Positions 24,119 through 35,858 of a DNA stretch of 64,000 nucleotides are shown piece after piece (positions within the stretch are counted from its first letter, which is position 1; every line of letters begins with the position of its first letter). The stretch is from positions 184,283-248,282 of the forward strand of contig FJOG01000028.1 of assembly GCA_900073065.1 (NCBI GenBank), read 5' to 3'. A model generated the notes under the pieces. That model saw nothing but the letters and a program-made list of their open reading frames with translations. It searched no databases and was not told the DNA's origin. The translations under genes were made by a program, and so were the position numbers. The stretch is from Phialocephala subalpina. Lineage: Eukaryota; Ascomycota; Leotiomycetes; Helotiales; Mollisiaceae.

Positions 24119-25182
24119 GATTTCAAAAGACTCACTTGTGAAAAATAAAACAGAGCTCGCGTCGCAGATGTAAGATTCCCCTCTTTGTGCTCCTCTCCGA
24201 GAGGAAAACACTGCGAGCAGGGGTGGCGTGAAGCATGAGACCTATCAAAATAGCTTTCTTAAAAATCAAACACTACCGCTGTAATTGAATGACAGTTTAC
24301 TGAAACTGACCAAACCCTTGTAAAGACAGCCGGAGAACAGTTGACGCAATACACGCCTGTAAGCTGCATCGCACTGTCATGTCAGAAGTGGACCTTGCAT
24401 TCAACGGTCACCATCCCTGATACCGCGTGCTCACTCTTACTGTAGCCAGGGTTAGCTATAGTACAGTGTTCCGTACTATATCGGCACTCTGTACGAGTCT
24501 GCTTGCGTTGCTAGTCTTGAATAACTACGTGAGTGCCAGTATCAAATGTCCACAGCGATGTAGGACATGCGTTCCACTTCACCGTACTGTTCGTAAGCAA
24601 CGAATGTAAGGGCCTGATTTTGCCAGAGAAGGAACCAGTTAGAGCGCGAGCCAAAAAGAAGTATGATCGCTAGCTAAAGCAAGAAAACGTTCAAATATTC
24701 AGGAACAAAAGAGCGATGAGCATTGATATAGTACAGACGTGGGTCAAAATGGCCTGTGCGCTCAGGAAAAGTGCCCCGCATCTGTAAGTACTCGTACAAA
24801 AGAACTGAAACCTTCTTGAATAATAGGATCAGGACACTCTAAGTCAATCAAATTGCTAGGAGGAGAGTCGACTCACACATTTGTGTTTGACAGCATTCTC
24901 GGTGCTTGTCAGCATGGCGGGAATCAAACTACAGTAAACCCCTGTCCATGCATGAAGCGAGATACTTTCACGACAACGATCAAAATACTGCCTCACAGCT
25001 CTCAGAATACAAATTTCAAGGTTGAAAGGACCGCAAGAGTCTTCATTCATTGCTCGTCATATCCGTATCCCAAAGCTCCCCCAAAACATCAACGCAAAGT
25101 CGCAAAATCGCATCGCACCCGTAACCCCACCCCCCAAAGCTTGAGAAAGAGAACCCTTCCGGCCGTAAGTGTGCTTCAACCC
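24119..25182. other. Spacer between carboxypeptidase remnant and tiny Tyr-rich gene
   Basis: About 1.06 kb upstream of the carboxypeptidase remnant and downstream of the minus-strand gene at 25183. Only short open frames are present, with no family resemblance. Confidence 0.5.
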
Positions 25183-25544
25183 CTACTTCTTGTAGACGTT
25201 ACCATTGGGAGCAGTGTATGTCGAGTTACCGCTAGCAGAGTTGTGGTAAGTCGATCCGTTGCCATTGGCATAGTAGTAGGAGCCATCTGCGAGCTTGTCA
25301 GCTTCCATTCATTCGGAAATTGGAAAGAGACTCGGCATACCAGTGTTGGAGTAGTGGTAGGCAGATCCGCTAGGTTGGGAGCGGGTATCGTAGCTGTTAC
25401 CCTAGTGTTGATGTCAGTATTGGACTTTGCAGATGAGGGAGGATGGGAGGTGGGAGGAGTAAGTACCTGGGAGTTTATTCCGCTACCGGTGATGGTGTAG
25501 GGAGTGTAAGAGGAAGAACCAGGGGAGGAACCCTTGGAAGACAT
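25183..25544 (-). CDS. Tiny Ser/Tyr/Gly/Asn-rich protein of unknown function
   Basis: Minus-strand exons 25544-25467, 25401-25341 and 25286-25183 encode 80 residues. Both introns have CTGAC branch sites and consistent phases (0 and 1). Composition is dominated by Ser, Tyr, Gly, Asn and Thr. The C-terminal half reads DGSYYYANGNGSTYHNSASG, then STYTAPNG, and ends VYKK. There is no signal peptide or membrane segment. As far as I recall, similar 80-100-residue proteins are common in filamentous ascomycetes without known function. The SYYY...YTAP pattern also appears in the tandem genes at 32.7-35.2 kb, with an intron at the same place. The low-complexity aromatic composition suggests a disordered protein. 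Confidence 0.75.
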
Positions 25545-26793
25545 CCTGAAGTTGATTGATGGTATGAATTTTTTCTTTTGTTCGTGTTGAGTGTGGAGTA
25601 GAGTTGGAGTGGAGTTCAGGTGTGTTTGTTGAAGAAGGAAGTAGGAATCTGACCGACGAAGGTCTGCTTAAATAAACTCTCGGAACAAAGACGAAACTTC
25701 AAGAATGGACGTGAATCGGAAAGTGCGGTCCCTTACCTTCATATACCATTCCTTCGAGCTCCTTCCCTATCTCATCACTACGGGGTACCCCAACGAACAT
25801 CCGATAAGAAAGCCACTGCGCTTGAAGTTATTCCCAATCCAGCTAGTCTTGCTTTCTAGGACCCAGCATTTGGATCTTTGACCCCATATCGTACAGCACT
25901 TGCTGCGTTGCTCCCTGCTCAGGTTTGAGAGCTTATTGGTTTATTTGTTGAAGTGAGGGGAATTGAAGCTTTCGCCGCTTTTTGGGATCGATGCATGGCC
26001 GGGAAGCCGCGTTGACATTTGACACGGTGACGCGGGGGCACGTGAGATTCTGCGGGAGGCTGATGGGATTTTTGTTCGTCACTTCTTTTTGTGGATGTTA
26101 AGAACCTGGTAATGGATTCTTATCTGGGTTTCAACTTTCTTGAGACAACGAGATAAGTGGAAGGGGCCACTCTTTGGACAAAGATGAAGGCGGAATCATT
26201 GATGTCTAGCATCACGTGCGATGTGTCTCCATCCTCTCCTTCAATGGAAGGTGCGAGTCTCCTGCAAATGTCCCCTGTCAATATTCATCCAAAGGAAACT
26301 TCTGGTAGAAGACGGGAAGTTGAAAGTCACAGACTCGACTGCATAGGAAAGTTGAAAGGAAAAGGAGACTTCGAGAACCACTCTGAAAATTCCGGCACGT
26401 TTCCTGAGGCATCCAGAGCTAACCCGTTGGAGACTAGCTCCAGGGTTTACTGAATTCATCCTCCCCAGAATCGATTTCTACTTTCTTTAGAGGACACACA
26501 ATACAGCTTTTACGCTTCCCACTCTGCCCGTAAGAATTATGATCCTGCTACATCCCATCTTTCATGGAGGACCGTCATACGCATTCTCTGAACCGTTTCT
26601 GTTTCACACAGGCTGGTTCACGCAGGCTCCCTTGCAAAAGCACAGACATCTTGGGTTTGAAAGGTACGAAAGGGGCACCTAACGTACATCAGACCCAGCG
26701 CTTCGAGGACGATGAGGTGAGAATATAGGTACAGTACTTGGCCCGTCGTACTCCGTCACGATGGCCGTTTGACTCTTCACCTAGCATCTCGTC
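25545..26793. other. Divergent promoter region
   Basis: About 1.25 kb between the tiny Tyr-rich gene (-) and the ABC transporter gene (+), so it should hold both promoters. Short open frames only; no recognisable element. Confidence 0.5.
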
Positions 26794-29700
26794 ATGACGA
26801 CAATTCATCGGCATAACTGTTCCCCAGCGGACATATATTATTGTCAATTGAAGCTTATGGGATCAAATTGCCAAGGCGCATTTACCTCGCTGGTGGAAAA
26901 ACGCATTTTCTCATTTGCTCCTTCCATTCTTCTGTTGCTTTGTATACCATTTTATTTGTATGCGCTTTCTGGTGCGAGCGTCAAAACAGTCCCAAGTTAT
27001 ATGGACAAATTGAAATTTGCAAGTTTAAAGCTTCCGTGAAAGACGGTACTGGTGTATTGACTTTATCCACAGCTTGCAACCACCACTTTTGCAATCCTCC
27101 AACTAGTACTCTTGATCTTTTGGTTTATAGGCAATGTCCATCGAAGTCCTGTATCATTGGTTTCCGCACTGCTTTCCGTGATTGCGGCGTTGGCAATATG
27201 CATCTTGTCTTGGATTGAGCACCGTCGATCAATCCGACCTTCGACCTTGCTTAGTGTTTATTTGCTATGTTCTTTGGTACTTGACATCCCCTCTGCTAGG
27301 ACCTTGTTCCTTAGTAGTGAGACGGCAGCTATCATTGCACCACTCTTCGTTGCTGGAATGGGTACAAAACTAGTACTTCTGATTCTCGAGGCTCAATCCA
27401 AGACCTCGTATTTGAAAGATCCTTACAGCAAAATATCACCTGAAGCAAGAGCTGGATTCCTTAACAGGGCCATTTTCTGGTGGATCAATGCTCTGATGAT
27501 TGCGGGATACAGGAGGTCGGTTGCATATGACGATCTACCGGTGCTGGATTTCGAGCTGGCTTCAAAACATTTGCAACCTAAGATGCAAGCTGCTTGGGAA
27601 GAGAGAGGTGAGCCAGATGAATCCTGAACATTACGCTAAGGTCCTAATCTGATGATCAGCCAAATCGCGTTCGGCATACGCGCTGCTATTTGCCGTCTTA
27701 AGGTGCTTCCAGTGGCCGCTTTTGTCAGTGGTGTTTCCGCGGATTTGTCTGATTGCCCTGAAATACGCGCAACCTTTTCTCATCAATTCAGCAATCCACT
27801 TTGTCAGTGAAGTTGATTACAGAACTGAAAATAATATCAATGCGTCGAGACTCATTGTAGCGGCAATTTTCATCTACGTCGGTATTGCTGTATGTTACTC
27901 TCTGCTCTGCATGTCTATTGCTGCTAACCCGAGAAGATTGACACGGCTTTATACAAGCATATGCTGAACCGGATAATGACGATGTTCCGCTGTGCGATGG
28001 TGGGACTTGTTTATCAGAGAAGTTTGTCACTGCCGGATGGCTTACACGAGGAGTCTGCAGCAATAACTTTGATGAGTACTGACGTGGATATAATCTGCGA
28101 TGCTATTCCAACGGTTTATGAACTCTGGGCTCAAATTATTGAGGTCATGATTGGCTTCGGGCTGCTTTGGAGACAACTTGGGTGGGTCTCCATGGTACCA
28201 CTCTTGATTGTTGCGCGTGAGTATTCCGTGCTCCTTAGATGGACAATTCCATCTTGCACGACTTCCAAAGAAAGATCAAATAGAGAAATACGATGTTCTC
28301 AAGGATTTCATAGCTTTATCATTGGTCACTGCTGACGCAATGTACAGTTTGTTCTCGTACAAGTACAGAAATGGGGAAGAAAATGGGCAGCAACCAAAAG
28401 ATTTGGACTGGAGCGGTTCAGAAGCGGGTTTCTATGACAGCTTCAATGCTGGGGTCCATCAAAAGTCTGAAAATTATGGGCTTGTCGGAGTTTATTCAGA
28501 CAAGTATCCAAGCACAACGCCTCCAGGAGTTGGACCTGTCGAAGAAGTTCCGCTGGATAGTCGTGTTGCTAAACATGATTGGTGAGTGAAAGAATTGATT
28601 TGTCATACTCTGGAGACTAAAGATACTAACTTGGCCTGGGCATACAGGGAACTTTGTGCCTGTTTTTGCTCCGGCTCTGACCTTCATTACCTATGCTGTA
28701 CAGGCGAAGTTGCGTGGACTTGAACCCCTCACACCACAACTTGCCTTTACATCTCTCGCACTTCTATCAATGGTGAGAGCTCCTAGCGAATTCAAAGTTG
28801 GCGAGGCTGACTTTTAATCAGCTTACTGGACCTGCCACTAGACTTCTGTTCATAGTCCCAACGTACGTTTCTCAGTCCTGAAATAACGTTTCGCTACTAA
28901 CCTGCGTAGACTCGCATCATCATCAGCTTGCTTTGAGCGCTTGCAGAAATTCCTCCTTTCTCCTTCCTGGGAGGACCACCGGCACGCCAGGGAAACAAAG
29001 ATTCATGCCCCCAGTGGATCAAATGGCATGGTTCGGGAATCACAGCCTGCCCAATCGCCATCCATAGATCTGGAGCCCGCCATCTTGATCCAGAATGCCA
29101 CACTCCGCCCTTCGCCAACCGCAGAACCTGTTCTCAACAACCTGAATATCCGGCTTGAGAAGACATCCATAACAATCATAGCTGGCCCTATAGGATCTGG
29201 AAAGTCGACTCTGTTGAGGACAATCATAGGAGAACTTCCATGTCAAGGCGACATATTGATTTCCACACCTCTTATGGCTTATTGCGCCCAAACTCCCTGG
29301 TTAGTGAACGAAAGCATTCTCAACAATGTTTGTGGCCTAAGAGAGCTCTCTCTCATTGATGAGGCATGGTACGATTCTGTCATGCATGCTTGTGCACTTG
29401 ATGAGGATATCAAGCTGCTTCCAGAGGGTGATCGAACTGTTATTGGGAGTCGTGGGCTCACTTTATCCGGTGGGCAAAAACAACGCCTAGTGAGTTACTC
29501 AATCTCCGACAGGAATTTGGCCGCTGATTCAACAATGTTTCTAGGCACTTGCTCGAGCAATCTATTCGAATCTCGATATTGTGATTCTCGATGACGTTTT
29601 AAGCGCACTAGATAGCACAACACAAAGCCTCATTATTGAGAGGCTTTTGGGCCCTGTGGGAATATTTCGGAAACTTGGAACTACAGTTGTCTTGGCAACC

Positions 29701-32260
29701 CACGCCAGTAAGTTCACCTGACTGTCAATATTTACGTGATCCAGGAGACCAGGACTGACAATAACGAAGCACAACTCTTCCATCTCGCGGATCACATTGC
29801 GGTACTTGGAACGGATGGATCGATTGCGCAACAAGGAACATACGAAAGTTTAAGATCTCAAACTGGCTACATTGGCAACCTTCTTCTGAAGTCTGTCGCA
29901 ACGAATAGAGCAGACACGAAACCTAGCGAGGGGTTGATGAACAAGGCTCTCAAGGGTCCAAGTAACGACGAAGTGTTGGATTTGACAAGGAAGATCGGAG
30001 ACTTCAGTGTCTACAGTGAGCACCGCATCCACTCCCCAAGAGGTCGCTAACATCTTCCTAGAGTATTGGCTTAGATCCATGAGCGTACCAGGCACGGTCT
30101 TGTTCATAACGTCTGCAGGCATATACTCATTCTTCCTGGCATTTTCACGTAAGGAGGTAGAAACTGAAACTGCATCAACATCAGCTAATAAGGAACAGAA
30201 TACTGGTTGAAATGGTGGACGGAGGATGATGGCAGTGGTCTCATTACTTATGCTAGTATTTATGTCGTTTTGTCCGTCGGAGCGTCCTTGTTCGAATCCA
30301 TAACCATTTCGTAAGTAAAACCGTCTTGGCAGTTGGGATTCTGCTGATTCTGGGTTCAGTTGGGTCCTTCTGTTCATTGGCCCGAACTCGGCGGCGAAAC
30401 TGCACTTCAGCCTACTAAGAACTGTCATGAGGTTCGTTGCGGCTTAAGCGTTTTGAAGCGAAACATCTAACTCCATACCAGAGCTCCTCTGTCGTTCTTT
30501 TCGGAGAATGATACAGGTGTCACTTTGAATAAGTATATTTTCATTCGCATCCTACATTCTCCTTGCTAAGCATTTCCAGATTCAGTCAAGACATGTCTTT
30601 AATAGATAGAGTCCTGCCAGTCTCAGCCATGAATGTCGTGATCCGTGAGTAACTCTACTCGACTGTGTCAGCATCGTGTCTAAACCTACCTAAGAGGGCT
30701 TCAAAGTGCTCGCCCAAGGAGTCCTTCTACTATCCGTCAACAAGTACATGTCAGCAACAGTACCATTTTGTCTAGTGGTCGTATACTTCATCCAAAGGGT
30801 CTATCTTGAAACTTCCCGGCAGCTTCGAATTATGGATTTAGAATATAGATCCCCTCTATATTCGCACTTCTTGGAGACGGTACGTTTCTATCTTTACAGT
30901 TACTTACAATGCTAAACTGCCAATAGTTGGAGGGACTTCCTACAATACGAGCTTTTGGCTGGCAAAGACAGTTTGTTGAGACGAACATCAAAAGATTGGA
31001 CATCTCGCAGCAGCCGTTTTATATCATGTTCTGCCTTCAGCGATGGTAAGTCATCGATCATTGGGCGTTCACCGCCCCAGAAATTTCCCACTTGAACGCA
31101 ATTCCTGTCTTCCCAGTTCTGCATCCGGCAATGCTGACCCCAAGACCCTGCTTCATAGGCTGAACCTCGCGCTCGACCTGCTCATCGCTGCATTAGCTAT
31201 CATCGTCATTACTTTGGCAGTAAATCTTCGCGGCAAAACGACAGGTGGCGAGATTGGTATCGCTCTCAACGTGATCTTGGTATTCAACGCCGTACTTCTT
31301 CGATTGATAGAGACTTGGACCCAAATGGAAACATCTCTGGGAGCTATTGCTCGTTTGAAGAACCTCGACGCTACAACCGTGTCAGAAGACAAGCCTGGCG
31401 AAGATTGCTTACCGCCTGCAGATTGGCCTCAGAGAGGCTGTATTGAGTTCAAAGATATTACTGCTATTTATGGGTAATTCTTCCAAAAAGCTCCCTTTTC
31501 AATACATCGTACTCACCTTCCAATTCCAGATCCAACATGACCGCATTGAAAGGCATCTCCTTGACCATAGCCCCAGGCCAGAGACTTGGCATTTGTGGTC
31601 GAACAGGAAGGTACATCTAATCCTCCGATCTTCGCTCACTTCCAGTACTAAAAAGCCACTAGCGGTAAAAGTTCCCTCCTCCTCACACTTCTCCGCCTCC
31701 TCGATCTCCAATCAGGGACCATCCTAATAGACGGCTGCGACCTCCGCACCATTCCCCGCGAAATCATCCGCAATCGACTCGTCGCCATTCCCCAAGACCC
31801 ATTCATCCTCTCCGACACCATCCGCACCAACATTGATCCATCAGGGAGTCTCCCCGACGACCTCCTCATCTCTACCCTTACCAAAGTCCACCTCTGGACT
31901 ACCATTTCCGCACGTGGTGGTCTAGATGCACAAATGAAAGCCCAACCACTATCCCAGGGACAACAGCAACTTTTCTGTTTGGCGAAAGCTATGCTGAGGG
32001 ATAGTAAGGTGTTGGTTCTTGATGAGGCGACGAGCAACTTGGATGGAGAGAGTGAGAGGTGGATTCAGGAGGTTATCAAGGAAGAGTTTAGGGGATGGAC
32101 TGTCGTTATGGTTGCGCATCGGATGGAGAGTGTTTTGGACGTGGATTTGGTGGCTATTTTGGACAAAGGGGTATTGGTAGAGATTGGCGAACCCACAGAG
32201 TTGTTGGGTAGGGAAGGGGGTATATTTAGGGGGCTGAATGGGATCGAAGCCGCAAGTTGA
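26794..32260 (+). CDS. ABC transporter, ABCC (MRP-like) subfamily
   Basis: Twenty exons join with consistent phase into 1449 residues: 26794-27018, 27073-27607, 27660-27889, 27937-28216, 28348-28581, 28648-28772, 28822-28862, 28910-29489, 29545-29707, 29770-30015, 30062-30148, 30193-30310, 30360-30431, 30482-30532, 30580-30644, 30695-30879, 30927-31045, 31159-31473, 31530-31610, 31663-32260. N-terminal membrane segments (exons 1-2) precede TMD1 and NBD1 (Walker A GPIGSGKST, signature LSGGQKQRL, Walker B VILDDVLSALD). TMD2 and NBD2 follow (Walker A GRTGSGKSS, signature LSQGQQQ, Walker B VLVLDEATSNLD, His in VMVAHR). NBD1 has Asp where the catalytic Glu normally sits, the asymmetry known in ABCC proteins. 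The first intron is GC-AG (GCAAGT). The protein likely exports conjugates or toxic metabolites from the plasma or vacuolar membrane; the substrate is unknown. Confidence 0.93.
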
Positions 32261-32458
32261 GATATGAGAGATGAGCAATGAATGAGCGAAGACTTCTCTC
32301 TGCATAATTTTGAGATTATGGGAAATTGGATGACGATCATTCGTGATGTACGTCTTCCCGCCGTAAAAATCTTATGCATTGCTCCTTGTAAAGTGGCTGC
32401 CTGGAAACTCTCACGCTGTTTATTTGCTGAATCTAAGCGTCGTGACCCTTTTCCTCTG

Positions 32459-32486
32459 CTCGGGTAAAATCCGGATTTTACCCGAG
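32459..32486. repeat. Perfect 28-bp palindrome
   Basis: The arm CTCGGGTAAAATCC is followed immediately by its exact reverse complement, with no spacer. It lies about 200 bp downstream of the ABC transporter stop codon. It could form a cruciform or hairpin in the 3' region, or bind a dimeric protein. Confidence 0.85.
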
Positions 32487-32582
32487 TACATCAATGGCGT
32501 CTCTTTTCACGAAAACATTCATAGCGGGATACAGTACTCATCGGTCGCGCACAGGCCAAATTTGACCCCGCGTCTGTATCAA

Positions 32583-32642
32583 TGGAGGAACATGAGCCCC
32601 TCGCTCTGGTTGTCCGCATGATCTTTCATAAATGTTCCTCCA
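32583..32642. repeat. 11-bp inverted repeat with 38-nt loop
   Basis: TGGAGGAACAT at 32583-32593 is repeated inverted (ATGTTCCTCCA) at 32632-32642. It sits between the ABC transporter gene and the first tandem unknown gene. It may be a 3'-end hairpin or a remnant of a small inverted-repeat element. Confidence 0.6.
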
Positions 32643-32728
32643 CGTTCTGACAGGATCCTTCTCCCGGGTCCCGGCATCACACTAGTGAAACTATCACTCT
32701 TCCGTTTACTTCCTTGTGCTGATAAAGA

Positions 32729-33621
32729 ATGGCTGCCCCGTCAGTCTCCAGCCTTGTGAGGTCAGGGCGAAGTGCTGACCCTCGATCTTTCAAGGCATCA
32801 TCGTCGCGGCCATTGATTACCTTGAGCAACTGACAAGATCGCTTGAATTTACAGCAGTATGGGCTACGTTCAAAGGAATATGCCATTGGAAGGATCAAAT
32901 GGAAATTGTATCACAATGCACCGTACCCGGAGTCATTGCTAGAAGGTCGATGGGGTATAAATTCGGTGAGTGATGTGCGACGACGAGAAAATTGGCTGTC
33001 ACTGACGTTCTGATAGCAAGGAGATTACTACCTTTGCGAGTTTGACGACCGTGAGCACGATTCCTCCGCGAGCCACTACAGTAATTTGGCGCTAATTCGA
33101 ATCTCAGATGGATCATATTATTACTTCAATGCGAACTACAGCTGGTACTGCAGCGACGACAAACCCGGCAACCCGGACGCAGAAGGAGCTGCCCTGTTCA
33201 CAACTCCTCAAGGCGACACCATTTACCGACCCTCAACAATCTCGCAATCCCAGGCCAACTCTACGTATTTCATCGGCATCGATTGGCGAACCAAGTTAGA
33301 GAAGATTACTGGGATAATGGCAACGGCAAGATCGTACGCACATTTCGGAAGGATGTGGAAGCTGGGGAGCTGGACAAATATAACATTCGCACACTCAAAA
33401 TTGACAACAAGGCGGTGATCATCGACGTGGATGAGGAAGGATCATATATTAGAGATGATCTAAGAATTATTGAGACGCTCAAATTGGAGAAGATAGGAGA
33501 GGCGAGGCAGCCGCGAGTTGAGATGCTCAGAAGCCCGAGGAAGGAGGCGAGAAGGGAAGAAACTTCCTTCGTGCAAGTCAAGGTTGAACCTTCCGATTAT
33601 TGGCCATCGTCAAATCTGTGA
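32729..33621 (+). pseudogene. Tandem unknown-family gene, copy 1 (frameshifted)
   Basis: Proposed exons are 32729-32755, 32855-32965, 33017-33050 and 33108-33621. Aligned by eye with copy 2 it is similar throughout: KEYAIGRIKW versus KEEAIGRIDW, then GSYYYFNANYSWYCSDDKPG versus SSYYYFNADGSWYYSDGKPG, then FIGIDWRTKLEKI versus FIGVDYKTSYEKI. After LEKI, near 33306, the frame breaks. The homologous continuation (YWDNGNGKIVRTFRKDVE) lies one frame over and runs to the stop at 33621, ending with VKVEPSDYW. About four bases are missing relative to copy 2. It is therefore a recently broken gene, unless the break is a sequencing error. The first exon (MAAPSVSSL) is the least certain part. Function unknown. 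Confidence 0.72.
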
Positions 33622-34357
33622 TCTATGGGTCTTATCTATGAAGGTAAGCGACAAGGAGAAGGTAGAAGCATTTCCGGGATTGAGGAGTGTCACTTCTTCG
33701 ACACCCATTGCTGACATAGGAGATCTCGGAGGGCTGAAAGTTCGTAATGGAACACCTGCTCTACTCGATGACTTTGATATCCTTCTAGATTGGTGTTTGG
33801 CGTTGGTAACGGTCGGGTCGGGTGGGGAAGTAAGGAGTTTGAATATTTCTTCGATACCCTCATTCTTCTGCCTGCTCTTCGGCATATCTTGATTCAAGAT
33901 TACAATACTTCTGATCAATGTCTGCTTCAAACCCTTGTTGTTGTTTTTGTTCACGACCCTGGGTTTTCAACTTATATCTGCAACGTTCTGATGTTGTTTT
34001 AAAGATGCTCTCAAGTGAAGCTTTTCGTCATGCTTCAAAGCTCAAATTCCCTCTTTCCCTAGTCAAAATAATCTTGGGATTGGGTGCCTCTCTGTCGGAA
34101 ATGATCTCCGTTTGATGTCCCGTACAATGCTAGTTTTGGATTTCGTGGCTTGCTTTACCCCTCTTTGATTGGTGCAACCCCGGTCTGTCCCAGCATGAAA
34201 CTATTGATGCTCAGCCTCACAAGGCACTGATGCTGCCGATAAGAGAATGGCATAGTGCCCCACGTTGGTATTCCTCTTGAATATCGAAATCGTTCATCAT
34301 TGTTGACGCCCTCGGTATTCACGAATTTGCGAGCTGCACATATCGAAGACGACCATT

Positions 34358-35157
34358 ATGTTGACCAAGGAGGAAGCTATTGGGCGGATTGATTGGTCGA
34401 AGTACAGTGACATCGGCCCAGACAACTTGCCAAACGGATTTTGGGGTGTTTCAGTCAGTCTACCTTGGTGCCTTGTCTGCAAGATTGTACGCCCCTCGCT
34501 GACATCAAGATAGGGAGAGAATTATTTTTTGAAAGTTCCGCAAGGTAATTCATTCCTAGGCTCTGCCACTCAAGTCTTCTGCTAATCTGAGATACAGACT
34601 CCTCATATTACTACTTCAACGCAGACGGCTCGTGGTACTACAGCGACGGAAAGCCAGGAGACTCAACCGCCTTCGGCAATGCAACATACACCACACCGCG
34701 AGGGGAGAAAGTACACCAAATTTCCCCACAATCACTTGTCCAAACAGGCAGCGGCTACTTCATAGGCGTGGACTACAAAACATCATACGAGAAAATCTGC
34801 TACGAAGACGCCGAAGGCCAGATCCTCCGAGTTCTCCGAAAAACAGTCAAAACAGAAGATTTGAGGAAACACACAATACGGACTTTGAGAGGTGATGATG
34901 GCAAAGAGTTGATTTTTGAGGTAGATATTGAGGGAATTTATCATGGCGATGATCCGAAGGTCTTGAAAGCGATGAAGTTGACGATTAAGAGGGAAGAGAG
35001 GGATCCGAGGAGGAGGTTGTTCGTTGAGAGGAGAGAGCGGCAAGCGGTGACGCCGATGAGTCCGCCGCGGACACCGCCTGTGAAGGTGGAGGCTAGACTG
35101 GGTGAAGTCAATATCAAACTCGAGCCGGTTGAACGAGTTTTGTTCCCGAGTCCGTGA
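34358..35157 (+). CDS. Tandem unknown-family gene, copy 2 (intact)
   Basis: Exons 34358-34453, 34514-34544 and 34598-35157 encode 228 residues. The N-terminal part is MLTKEEAIGRIDWSKYSD, ending FWGVS. A middle module follows, SSYYYFNADGSWYYSDGKPG and then YTTPRGEKV. A charged C-terminal domain comes next (FIGVDYKTSYEKICYEDAEG, ELIFEVDIEGIYHGDDP), and the basic Pro-rich tail ends VNIKLEPVERVLFPSP. No signal peptide or membrane segment is seen. I do not recognise the family. The first ATG used is 34358; copy 1 appears to have an extra short upstream exon, so one may exist here too. The SYYY module and its phase-1 intron match the tiny gene at 25.2 kb. Confidence 0.7.
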
Positions 35158-35556
35158 TATTATGGCTTTTGGGAAGGTGAGGAAAGTCAACCGTGGTTCT
35201 GAATTTTGGGCTCAACAAGTTACCGACTTACAACGCAGGAGATCATATAACGCCGGCAACGGCAATGCATCTGCCTGTGCTATCGATGTTCAGTGCATAG
35301 ACTGGATGCTTCTGGGATTGCTGTTGGCGAAGGTGTTGGAGGCGCTAAATGTTGAAAACTCATGTCTTGGAGTTTGCATTAGACCAATGACCACGTTCTA
35401 CCCCACCGTCTACGATGATATATCTCCGTTCGGTACAAGCGAGACGAGCTTCCTCTCGTCGAATTATCGTGCTTTCCCTTTTGCACTCGATGTCGTGCCA
35501 TGGAACAGATACAGTGCTACGAACCTTTGGTTTTCTTCAAGTGAATATATGGACAA

Positions 35557-35858
35557 ATGAAGGTCTACTTCGACAACGGCAGGGGAAAGATCAATCGGAC
35601 TTCCCAAAGCGATGTCAACATCATCGGGCTTGAAAGGCGTAGTATTGACACGATCCGTTAGGGGAGAATGTGATCTTTAAAGGCGACATCAACGGTCATT
35701 ATTGTAGCGATGAGCCGACAATGCTCATCGCGCTCAGATCTTGAGAAAACAGATTCAGTAGATGATGTCAAGCACCCGAGGTCATTCATCGCTGACAGAA
35801 ATCAGGATAAGAATCTCCTCAGCAGGTGAGTATCAAATTCGAATCCTTTGACGAATGA
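35557..35858 (+). pseudogene. Tandem unknown-family gene, copy 3 (decayed fragment)
   Basis: A C-terminal fragment resembling copies 1 and 2. VYFDNGRGKINRTSQSDV aligns with YWDNGNGKIVRTFRKDV of copy 1. SIDTIR is followed by a TAG and a frame change, then GENVIFKGDINGHYCSDEPT aligns with ELIFEVDIEGIYHGDDP of copy 2. The end, SPQQVSIKFESFDE plus stop, matches the IKLEP ending. At least one frameshift and one nonsense codon are present. The N-terminal half, expected in 35160-35550, is not recognisable apart from a weak Tyr/Asn/Gly-rich hint near 35240. Confidence 0.6.

Noticed and set aside
24853..25500. 215-codon plus-strand frame
   Set aside because: It starts in non-coding DNA and runs antisense over the tiny Tyr-rich gene, whose three-exon model has proper splice sites and branch points.
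35821..35850. tRNA-like B box (AAATTCGAATCC)
   Set aside because: No A box or cloverleaf fits around it, and the bases align with the coding sequence of the decayed tandem copy 3.
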